Below are positions 1 through 7,316 of a stretch of 36,357 nt of DNA, in pieces (position 1 is the first letter of the stretch; each line of letters starts with the position of its first letter). Under the pieces are notes generated by a model. That model saw nothing but the letters and a program-made list of their open reading frames with translations. It did no database searches and was not told where the DNA came from. Both the position numbers and the translations under genes were made by a program. Source of the stretch: Bacteroidota bacterium (lineage in GTDB: Bacteria; Bacteroidota; Bacteroidia; Bacteroidales; UBA6013); contig JAIFMG010000162.1 in the NCBI GenBank assembly GCA_020048645.1, positions 1 to 36,357 of the forward strand. The letters are read 5' to 3'.

Positions 1-85
1 CCGCCAACCGTTGCCTTGCCAACGTGGGGACAAACCTCGTCATCAAATTCTCCCCATTTAGACTAAGCTAATTTTGAATCCTTAC

Positions 86-1090
86 TTAATTTGAATTGGG
101 GTCTAGGTTGTAGAGCAAGCCCTGCAAAGTGGTTAGAAATGTCAAATCACCAATGGCCTTGCGGTAATTGGCTGCTGCTGAAGTAACGCGCTGTTTGAAA
201 AAAACATCGTCGTTGTAAATTGCATTGCTGGGCGAATTGGGCATCGCAGTTGAAAACCGATACATATTTGTAAAAACATCCACGCTCAAATCCTGAAGTC
301 TTAGGTTGGCGTAAACCGCATAAGAATTTCTCGGCGCTGTCAATTCGGTGCTAAAGGGGGCCTCGGGTGTCATTGGGCCAAATTCAGTATTGAATGTACC
401 CGATTGATAGTCAGATAAATCGTAGCCCATCTCTTCGAAACGATCGGCCAGGTCAAAGCCCTGATCGTCCATGGCTTGCAGACCTAGGCTGAAGGCGGCA
501 TCGTCAGCAATCCGCTTGCGAAGATAGGCATTCCCGAACATGTAATTCCCATTGGCATAGTTCAAATCAACATTAGCCATGTCATTGGTATCTTGCGTGT
601 CAGTCACAATGTTTATGACGCCAGAGACGGCATCAGGACCATAGAGGGCAGACGCAGGCCCCAACAGTATTTCAACCTGCTTTGCCATAAAGAGGGGGAA
701 ATGTTCTGCATAAGAGTATTCCTCACCCGTTGCGGCGCTTACCCGTTGACCATTGATCATCAACAAGATATAGCGCGCACCAAAGAGGCCACGCGAGCTG
801 ACCTTGTGAGTCATTTCTTCCCAACTCTTTCCTGTTACCATCATTTCCGGCAAATCCATGATGATGTCATTAACAGACCGATAACCTCGCATACGAATTT
901 GCTCTTGCGTGATGACGACCATGGTGGCAGGTGCCCTGTTGGCTCCTTCTTGAGTCTGGCTAGCGGTGGTTACGGTCATGTTCATGAGCTCCTCTAAACT
1001 CATGTCATAGATATCGACTTGCGAAAAACCTTGGGAAGATGCTAGTGCTGCCATAAACAGCACAATGAATCTGAAAATGCTTGTTTTCAT
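86..1090 (-). CDS. Truncated TonB-dependent outer-membrane receptor (plug plus first barrel strands)
   Basis: The 334-residue product begins with a Sec signal peptide (basic start, hydrophobic core, end near GFSQ at residue 24). It continues with a TonB plug domain: APATMVVITQEQIRMRGY, the segment DIIMDLPEM, then LMINGQRV and VEILLGPASALYGPDAVSGVINIVT at the usual plug spacing (about residues 50-165). The remaining ~165 residues look like the first outer-membrane beta strands. Family members are normally 650-1000 residues, so most of the 22-strand barrel is absent. The reading frame ends in TAA at 86-88, and the 85 bases beyond carry early stops in all three minus frames, so a simple frameshift does not restore it. 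The full protein would import a ligand across the outer membrane using TonB energy; this copy is probably non-functional. No substrate can be inferred. The family call is secure and the pseudogene status likely. Confidence 0.85.
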   Translation of the reverse strand: MKTSIFRFIVLFMAALASSQGFSQVDIYDMSLEELMNMTVTTASQTQEGANRAPATMVVITQEQIRMRGYRSVNDIIMDLPEMMVTGKSWEEMTHKVSSRGLFGARYILLMINGQRVSAATGEEYSYAEHFPLFMAKQVEILLGPASALYGPDAVSGVINIVTDTQDTNDMANVDLNYANGNYMFGNAYLRKRIADDAAFSLGLQAMDDQGFDLADRFEEMGYDLSDYQSGTFNTEFGPMTPEAPFSTELTAPRNSYAVYANLRLQDLSVDVFTNMYRFSTAMPNSPSNAIYNDDVFFKQRVTSAAANYRKAIGDLTFLTTLQGLLYNLDPNSN

Positions 1091-1265
1091 GATGTTAATG
1101 GTTTGGTTTGGTTGAGAAATGGCTTGTAAGTACGAATATAAACAAATATTGGCAATTCTTAATTTTTTTTAGCTGCGAAGAATTGATAATTTCGTGCCGA
1201 ATTCAATTTCGCCTTCTTGAAAGAGAAATACTAGCGAAGTATAAATCATAACACATTAAATCGAA

Positions 1266-2045
1266 ATGTTAAGAATCAAATCGTTTCAAATCGCTGATGA
1301 TATTGACATCCGGCGGTTTCGCAGCCAATATACAGGACTGCTTGTCCGCTTCACCAGTACTGAGTTATTCTTCAAGAACGAAAACGATAGTTATCTGCAG
1401 GTACTTTCATTCGGTGCGGTATCATTTTGTGGTTATGATGAGCTAAAAATCAGTGAAACACTTGACTTTTTGAATAACTTTGTCAAGAATCCACTTCCAG
1501 AAAAACTTAGCGAGGAATTTGTGCTTCACCCCGATTCGCAACATGACAAATTTGGACACAATGAAGTTTTCCTTTCACGCTATTCGCCTGAAGTCTTGCG
1601 CCTTGTTATGCTCAACGTGAGCCAATCGGTGGTGCTAGAACATTATGAGCAACTTGCCAGCCAAATGCTGGACCAGACCTACCACTATACCCGAATGCTC
1701 GAAAACAAAGGCAAGTTGACCATTGGAACCAAGTCGCTGCTCAAATTTATTGGCAAAACATTGAATGTCAAGAACAACATCATCGACCAGCTCTACGTCG
1801 TTGATCGGCCAGACTCGACCTGGGAAGACGAATATCTAAGCCGAGTGGACAGTGGTATGAGAAAAACCTTCGACATTCAACCCCGCTTTCGAGGCATCGA
1901 CTACAATTTGCAAATCATCAAAGAAAATCTTGACCTCTATAGGGATTTGCTGCACCAGAAGCACAGCAACATGCTGGAAATCATCATCATCATTCTAATC
2001 TTGGTTGAAGTTGTAAATGTCTTCTCCGAGAAGTTTTTCCATTGA
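1266..2045 (+). CDS. RMD1/SIF2-type DUF155 family membrane-anchored protein
   Basis: The 259-residue product matches the RMND1/Rmd1/Sif2 (DUF155) family layout. It has an N-terminal alpha/beta region containing SFGAVSFCGYDE, a middle helical region with SVVLEHYEQLASQMLD, then a conserved tail with DSTWEDEYLSR, IDYNLQIIKENLDLYRDLL, the HSNMLEIIIIIL segment and VEVVNVF. The last ~20 residues form a single C-terminal membrane helix (about 237-255), so the body is predicted to be tail-anchored facing the cytoplasm. Eukaryotic relatives affect mitochondrial translation and meiotic division; the bacterial role is not established. There is no signal peptide. The gene ends 19 bp from the convergent end of a histidine kinase gene and has no operon partner. 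Family assignment is by motif recognition; no function is inferred. Confidence 0.8.
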   Translation: MLRIKSFQIADDIDIRRFRSQYTGLLVRFTSTELFFKNENDSYLQVLSFGAVSFCGYDELKISETLDFLNNFVKNPLPEKLSEEFVLHPDSQHDKFGHNEVFLSRYSPEVLRLVMLNVSQSVVLEHYEQLASQMLDQTYHYTRMLENKGKLTIGTKSLLKFIGKTLNVKNNIIDQLYVVDRPDSTWEDEYLSRVDSGMRKTFDIQPRFRGIDYNLQIIKENLDLYRDLLHQKHSNMLEIIIIILILVEVVNVFSEKFFH

Positions 2046-2064
2046 CGGCGAACGTTTCCATTGG

Positions 2065-3432
2065 CTAAGTTTGAATTTCAGGCAAGAAAATCCTTGCTGT
2101 CGTACCAAGATTTGGCTTACTTTCAAGCTCAAAACGTCCCTTATGACGAGCCACAAAGTCGCGAACCAACAACAAGCCCAAACCACTACCTTGCTCGGAA
2201 AATGTGCCAGATTGACTTGCTGAATGTTCACCGCTCAGGTTGGCTTTTACTAGCTTCTCGTCCATACCAACGCCAGAGTCTCGAACTTCTATCGAAAACT
2301 CGGAGGCTACCACATGAGCAGTGACATAAATTGTTCCTTCAGGTTTTGAGTACTTTATGGCATTGGAAATCAAGTTCATAAGTATAACTTTAAGCATGGA
2401 TTCATCGGCTCGTACCAGCAAGTCCATAGGAACGTCGTTGTGAAAATCAAGATTCTTTTCGGCTAATCGTCCAGCTTCCAGTTTTATGATTTCTTCAACT
2501 TTTTTGAACAAATGAACCCAGGCAGGAGCAAATTTGATTCGACCTGTCTGGCTTCTTGACCACTCCAACAGATTAGAAAGCAACAACAAACTTTGTTTGG
2601 ACGATTGGGATATTATGTCAACGATTCTGACCAAATCATCGTGCTCCTTGTTGTGAATATTTTCAGCCATCAAGCCACTGAGGGTTATGATGTTGCCGAT
2701 TGGATTTTTCAAGTCGTGGGCCAAAATTGAGAATAATCTGTCCTTATCAGCAATCGCGGCCTTCAACTCCTTGTTGTTGCGGCGAATACGATTTTGCTGG
2801 GACTCCAAATTGGCAATCAAGACCCCTTGCTCTTCATGCGCTCTGTGAAGCAAATCGATCAAATAGTATGAAGCGGAAGTCAAGACAACAAAAATAACAA
2901 CAACTAGTGGCAAGCTAGCCAAAAGAAACGAACTTCCATCTTGAGCCCCAAAATAGATATAGCTTGTTATGCCTATCATTCCCATGAAAACAGCGTGAAC
3001 TTTTCCAACCATGAAAGCCATAAAAGGCAGAAAAGCGCCAACGACTAACGATATTCTAAACACAAAGGCGATAAATTCAGAATTGGTTTCTCGAAGTGTA
3101 AGGCTGACAATGAGGTTGAGTACAATCACATAAAAAAGTAAAATTGAAGCGCTTTTGAGTGAAAATGATTTTGTTTTGTACAAAAAGAACCCTATAAACG
3201 AAATCATTACATTCACTGTATTGAGCGCGAATGAAACGAAATGCTCCGAGACAAAAACCATATCCAATATATTGCCCAATGCGCTTCCAACAACGAGCAT
3301 TTCAAAGAGCTTGGAGCGAACAGGCTCGTACCTCTGGTTAAACGAAGGCTGAGATTTCCATGTTTTGGTTTCTAAATGGACATTCTCAATTTCTGAATTT
3401 GAGATAATATCATTCATATTTGCACTTTCCAT
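2065..3432 (-). CDS. Membrane sensor histidine kinase (HisKA + HATPase_c), orphan
   Basis: The 455-residue product has about five or six hydrophobic segments between residues 42 and 195, a short coiled-coil linker (200-232), then a HisKA domain with the phospho-acceptor H239 in FSILAHDLKNPIGN. The ATPase domain has the N box NLISNAIKYS (about 355-365), a G1 box DSGVGM and a G2 box GSGLGLLLV near the C-terminus. It should sense through its membrane region and autophosphorylate. No periplasmic sensor domain, receiver domain or neighbouring response regulator is visible, so it is an orphan kinase. The gene starts 50 bp from the divergent membrane aminopropyltransferase-like gene and shares a promoter region with it, suggesting but not proving a common signal. 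A second ATG lies five codons downstream. The kinase call is secure; the stimulus is unknown. Confidence 0.93.
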   Translation of the reverse strand: MESANMNDIISNSEIENVHLETKTWKSQPSFNQRYEPVRSKLFEMLVVGSALGNILDMVFVSEHFVSFALNTVNVMISFIGFFLYKTKSFSLKSASILLFYVIVLNLIVSLTLRETNSEFIAFVFRISLVVGAFLPFMAFMVGKVHAVFMGMIGITSYIYFGAQDGSSFLLASLPLVVVIFVVLTSASYYLIDLLHRAHEEQGVLIANLESQQNRIRRNNKELKAAIADKDRLFSILAHDLKNPIGNIITLSGLMAENIHNKEHDDLVRIVDIISQSSKQSLLLLSNLLEWSRSQTGRIKFAPAWVHLFKKVEEIIKLEAGRLAEKNLDFHNDVPMDLLVRADESMLKVILMNLISNAIKYSKPEGTIYVTAHVVASEFSIEVRDSGVGMDEKLVKANLSGEHSASQSGTFSEQGSGLGLLLVRDFVARHKGRFELESKPNLGTTARIFLPEIQT

Positions 3433-3450
3433 TTCGTTTTTGTATCTTTC
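3419..3450 (+). promoter_or_regulatory. Predicted Bacteroidota-type promoter of the spermidine-synthase-like gene
   Basis: TTTG at 3419-3422 and TATCTTTC at 3443-3450 are 20 bases apart; the second box differs from TAnnTTTG at one position. The start codon at 3483 lies about 30 bases downstream, which supports starting the gene there and not at the upstream in-frame ATG at 3420. This is a pattern match, not a mapped start. Confidence 0.45.
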
Positions 3451-3460
3451 AGTTCAAAAG

Positions 3461-3491
3461 CAAATATACAAATCGAAATCGAATGGTCAAA
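3461..3491 (-). promoter_or_regulatory. Predicted Bacteroidota-type promoter of the histidine kinase gene
   Basis: Read on the minus strand, TTTG (3491-3488) is followed after 19 bases by a perfect TATATTTG (3468-3461). The kinase start codon at 3432 follows about 28 bases later. The -33 box lies inside the first codons of the divergent gene, so the two promoters face each other and overlap. Confidence 0.5.
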
Positions 3492-5027
3492 CTTGAGTCA
3501 AATATTCTTAAAATATCATTATTTGCGACCGGCCTTTCAGGAATAGTCGCCGAGTATGTGCTTGCCACATTGGCAACGTATTTTCTCGGAGACTCCGTCC
3601 TGCAATGGACGCTGATGGTTTCCGTTATGATGTTCGCTATGGGGCTTGGAAGCAGCCTAAGTCGGCATTTTGAGAACAATCTCCTGCACAAATTCGTCAC
3701 GCTGGAGCTTTTGCTTTCGCTACTCGTAGCCTTCGCCTCTATGGTCGCGTACACAGCGGCGTCTTTCCTTCCAGCGGTCGGGATAGTAATATACGCTCTT
3801 GGAATAGCCATCGGCTTACTTGTCGGCATGGAAATACCACTTGTTGTTCGCCTGAACGACTCGTTCGAGAGTCTAAGGGTCAATGTGGCATCGATCATTG
3901 AAAAAGACTACTATGGAAGCCTTGTTGGCGGCCTACTTTTCGCTTTCGTGGGTCTTCCCTATCTCGGGCTGACCTACACTCCATTCGCTTTGGGAATCAT
4001 CAACCTCAGCGTCGCGTTTGGGCTGATTATGATTTTGAGACATTCATTGGGCATATCTCATTTTCGGCAGTTGGCGAGCCTTTCAATTTTAGTATTTATT
4101 ATGATTTTTGTCGGAATGTATAATGCTGAACAGATAATACTGTTTGGTGAGCAAAAAAGGTACAAAGACAAAGTAATTTATGCTGAACAAAGCCGATACC
4201 AACGCATCGTCATCACGGAATGGCGAGGCAACCACTGGCTATTCATAAACGGAAACCAACAACTAAGCACGCTTGACGAAGAGGCTTACCATGAACCGTT
4301 GGTACACCCGGCAATGAGCCTGCACCCCTATCCTTCCCAAGTGCTGATCTTGGGAGGCGGTGACGGATGCGCATTGCGTGAAGTGCTCAAATATTCAAGT
4401 GTTCAAAATGTTACTCTTGTTGACTTGGACCCGACCATGACGAATCTGGGCCGCGAACATCCAGTTCTTTTGGCCCAGAACGATAGTGCCATGTGGTCGA
4501 GCAAACTTGAAATCGTGAATCAGGATGGCTACACTTTCTTGGAACAGACCGAGAAGTTTTTTGACTGCATATTGATCGACCTGCCAGATCCAAAAACCAT
4601 TGAGTTAGGACGACTATACTCTCACGAATTCTACCGACTTTGCTACAAGCGACTCCGTCCTGATGGTGTTTTGGTTACTCAAGCTGGAAGTCCATACTAT
4701 GCCACAAAAGCATTTCGATGTATTGACATGACCATCGCGTCAGCAGGCTTCGCAACACTCCCTATGCACAATCAAATCTTGACCTTGGGAGAATGGGGGT
4801 GGGTCCTGGGTAGCAAATCGCAATCGCCAGACAGCCTTAAAAAGACTGTTCGGGAACTGCGAATCAACGTACCCACAAAATGGATGAACAACGAAAGCTT
4901 ATTGCTGATAACTTCTTTTGGAAAAAATATTTACCCAGGTTCACAAACCGATAGCGTATGCATCAACCGTGTCCACGAACCGGTTCTGCATCAATACTAT
5001 CTGCGCGGAAATTGGGACTTATATTGA
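3483..5027 (+). CDS. Membrane-bound spermidine-synthase-like aminopropyltransferase
   Basis: The 514-residue product has two parts. Residues 1-220 are very hydrophobic, with about seven membrane helices. Residues ~230-480 are a spermidine-synthase-type methyltransferase fold: the nucleotide-binding loop LILGGGDGCALREVLKY near residue 290, VTLVDLDP for the ribose contact, the acidic loop ILIDLPDP, LYSHEFYRLCYKRL and DGVLVTQAGSPYYA. Soluble SpeE transfers aminopropyl from decarboxylated S-adenosylmethionine to putrescine; membrane-fused homologues are widespread but poorly characterised, and the substrate here is unknown. No S-adenosylmethionine decarboxylase or other polyamine gene is nearby. 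ATG 3483 is preferred because the promoter lies just upstream and the 21 extra residues from 3420 have no membrane or domain character. The gene is convergent with the next one; the two stop codons are 10 bp apart. Confidence 0.85.
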   Translation: MVKLESNILKISLFATGLSGIVAEYVLATLATYFLGDSVLQWTLMVSVMMFAMGLGSSLSRHFENNLLHKFVTLELLLSLLVAFASMVAYTAASFLPAVGIVIYALGIAIGLLVGMEIPLVVRLNDSFESLRVNVASIIEKDYYGSLVGGLLFAFVGLPYLGLTYTPFALGIINLSVAFGLIMILRHSLGISHFRQLASLSILVFIMIFVGMYNAEQIILFGEQKRYKDKVIYAEQSRYQRIVITEWRGNHWLFINGNQQLSTLDEEAYHEPLVHPAMSLHPYPSQVLILGGGDGCALREVLKYSSVQNVTLVDLDPTMTNLGREHPVLLAQNDSAMWSSKLEIVNQDGYTFLEQTEKFFDCILIDLPDPKTIELGRLYSHEFYRLCYKRLRPDGVLVTQAGSPYYATKAFRCIDMTIASAGFATLPMHNQILTLGEWGWVLGSKSQSPDSLKKTVRELRINVPTKWMNNESLLLITSFGKNIYPGSQTDSVCINRVHEPVLHQYYLRGNWDLY

Positions 5028-5042
5028 GCAATCACGCTCAAT
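5023..5042. terminator. Small hairpin containing both convergent stop codons
   Basis: ATTGAGC (5023-5029) pairs with GCTCAAT (5036-5042) around a six-base loop. The plus-strand stop (5025-5027) and the minus-strand stop (5038-5040) fall in opposite arms. No long T-run follows on either side, so a bidirectional terminator role is tentative. Confidence 0.35.
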
Positions 5043-7227
5043 TTCGAAGCTCAACAATGTCCAATTCGTCGATAATTTTGTTGGCATGGCCCAATTTGTC
5101 CAACAGGAACAGCGCATAACGAATATCGAGGGCAATGCTTCTATAGCGTGTTGGATCGTACTGAAATCCACCAATCTGGCCAGGCCCATTGGCTGAAATG
5201 TGAACACCAACCAAACGGCCCCAAGCATCGATGACTGGCGCGCCTTCAGAGCCCTTGGCAGAGTGCGCATCGTGCAAAAATGAAGTTCTAATGGTATTGC
5301 CATTGGAGTAAGGGCCAAAATCTTCATTTTCCAACAGTTTTAGAAAGTCTTGGGGAAGCTGATAATGTGGATCATCAGCATGATAGACCTGCTTCTGCTC
5401 GAGACCATGCACAGTTGCGTAAAATGACAACTCAACAGCATCTTGTGGCGAGTAACCACGCACCCTGCCATAAGAAATGCGCTGTGTGCCGTTGGCTTGA
5501 GGGTAAAAAACACTGTCCGGAATCATCGCCTTGAGTCCCTTCGCATAGTTTCTGTTGAGGCCATACAACTGTAAAAGAAGTTCGTCCAGACGAGGTTGCA
5601 ATTTTTGACGTCTCAACAATTCAAACTGTTTGAAAATCAAAAATAGTGGGTCTGCTTCTATCATGATATTGTCAGAAACATCATAGTCAGCTAGAGTTTC
5701 GACCGCTCTCAGCCTGTCTGTCAGGAAACTTTGGGCATACAGCTCTTTGACAAATGCAATTGGATCGCGTTGATATTCGCGTGAGCGAATATCCTCCATA
5801 AAAGCAGGCTGAAACTCATCCGGAACATTTCGAGCATATTCTTGCATCATATAACGAAAAACCTCTTGATCAAGTTCCGCATCATATCGCTTGAAGAACC
5901 GATTCACCTCCATGCCTAGTTGCGTGGTCGCCCTTTCAATAAGGAACTTCCGTTCAAGCTGTCCGACCTGAACTTGCGCAACATCGATAAGTACATCATA
6001 CTTATAGGCCAAGTTTATCGCCTCTATCGCTAACACACCCTGATTCACGTAGCTTGAGAGTTCCCAAACTCTGCGCAAACTATCAAAAACATATTTAAAA
6101 TCATCTTCAAGACTGGCAAAGTTCTGACTATTTTGAACAATTTGCGAGCCTCTTGCCCAACGGAAAAAATCAGCTTCCCTGTCGCGCCAATTTGCCACAA
6201 GATTCGTTCGTGCAACTTCGTTGGAAATCAGGGAATCACGTTTCATGTCCTCGCCTAAGACTGTATATGCCTGAGAATATGCTAGTTCCATGTCGCGGTT
6301 AAGGTGCAATGTAGATTCGATCATCCGGAATTTTTGTGCTTTGAGACGTTCTGAAGTTAGTGTGTCAGGCCCATACAATATTTCAATCGCATGTGACGTT
6401 ATAAAAGGAGTTGTTATTTTAGGATAGCTCAACATCATCACAAAGTCGTTTTCCTGCACACCCTCAATCGAAATCGGAAAGAATTTTCGTGGCCTAAGTG
6501 GTTTATTGTCAATTGAATAACCCGCAGGCTCTCCTCCAGGGCCTGTATAAATACGTAGCATTAGAAAGTCCGCCGCATGTTGTGGCGCTTCGAACCGTTC
6601 GTGGACACTCCCGAAATAGGCTAGGTTTTCAGGAGGAGCAGCCACCAGGCGCAAATCATAATATGTTTGCGTGACAAAAAGATAGTAAGCGTTCCCAAAA
6701 TCAAATGACAATATCTTCGCATCGTAGGGCGTATCTTCGCGTGCCTCTGCGGTCAGATACTGAATATTGTTCGCGATTCGATTTTGGCGCTGGCGCTCAT
6801 CGAGCCCCTCCTCAACACCTTCAAGAACGTGACGTGTAACATCCTGAATACGAATCAAAAACTGCGCTGTCATGTCAAAATATTTGAGCTCGTCAGCAGT
6901 GTAATTTGCCCAAAACCCACTTTTCAGAATATCATCACGGCCAACACTATGCTGTTGCACTCTATGGTAAAGGGCAGAAAAACTGCTGATTATCAAACCA
7001 TTATCTGAAATCATCGCAGCAGTAGCGCCGTCACTTAAAAGACAAACCGCATCTTTCATGGAAGAATGGTTGATGCTGTATATGTCGTCCGCAGTTAAGC
7101 GAAAACCTCTTGATTTCATATCGTCGATGTTGTACTTTTCGAGCAACATCGGTATCCAAAGTCCCTCATCAGCCTGGCAAATGCAAAGCCTTGAGAAAAA
7201 TATTACCAAGAGACCTATTCTTTTCAT
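5038..7227 (-). CDS. S46 family dipeptidyl-peptidase homologue, predicted inactive
   Basis: The 729-residue product has a signal peptide (cut near residue 19) followed by the S46 (DPP7/DPP11) landmarks: ADEGLWIPMLLEKYN, DDIYSINHSSMKDAV, FLIRIQDVT, DFLMLRIYTGPGG, RKFFPISIEGV and the C-terminal IALDIRYALFLLDKLG. Length fits the family. Active members clip dipeptides from peptide N-termini in the periplasm using a chymotrypsin-like His-Asp-Ser triad. Here the His motif (family NHHCGY) reads SFSALY at residues 82-87. The Ser motif (family GNSGSP) reads GSEGAP at 659-664, with Glu661 at the Ser position. The Asp region (ADF) is kept. The product is therefore probably a secreted pseudoenzyme: a peptide-binding, scaffold or regulatory protein. 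The reading frame is intact over 2.2 kb, which argues against simple decay. Confidence 0.9.
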   Translation of the reverse strand: MKRIGLLVIFFSRLCICQADEGLWIPMLLEKYNIDDMKSRGFRLTADDIYSINHSSMKDAVCLLSDGATAAMISDNGLIISSFSALYHRVQQHSVGRDDILKSGFWANYTADELKYFDMTAQFLIRIQDVTRHVLEGVEEGLDERQRQNRIANNIQYLTAEAREDTPYDAKILSFDFGNAYYLFVTQTYYDLRLVAAPPENLAYFGSVHERFEAPQHAADFLMLRIYTGPGGEPAGYSIDNKPLRPRKFFPISIEGVQENDFVMMLSYPKITTPFITSHAIEILYGPDTLTSERLKAQKFRMIESTLHLNRDMELAYSQAYTVLGEDMKRDSLISNEVARTNLVANWRDREADFFRWARGSQIVQNSQNFASLEDDFKYVFDSLRRVWELSSYVNQGVLAIEAINLAYKYDVLIDVAQVQVGQLERKFLIERATTQLGMEVNRFFKRYDAELDQEVFRYMMQEYARNVPDEFQPAFMEDIRSREYQRDPIAFVKELYAQSFLTDRLRAVETLADYDVSDNIMIEADPLFLIFKQFELLRRQKLQPRLDELLLQLYGLNRNYAKGLKAMIPDSVFYPQANGTQRISYGRVRGYSPQDAVELSFYATVHGLEQKQVYHADDPHYQLPQDFLKLLENEDFGPYSNGNTIRTSFLHDAHSAKGSEGAPVIDAWGRLVGVHISANGPGQIGGFQYDPTRYRSIALDIRYALFLLDKLGHANKIIDELDIVELRN

Positions 7228-7316
7228 TTTACTTTCGATTAGATTTGCTAAAAAATATAGAAAAAAACTCCTATCCGAGATGGAAAAAATTGGGATGAGG
7301 GTTTCTTGTGGAGGGT

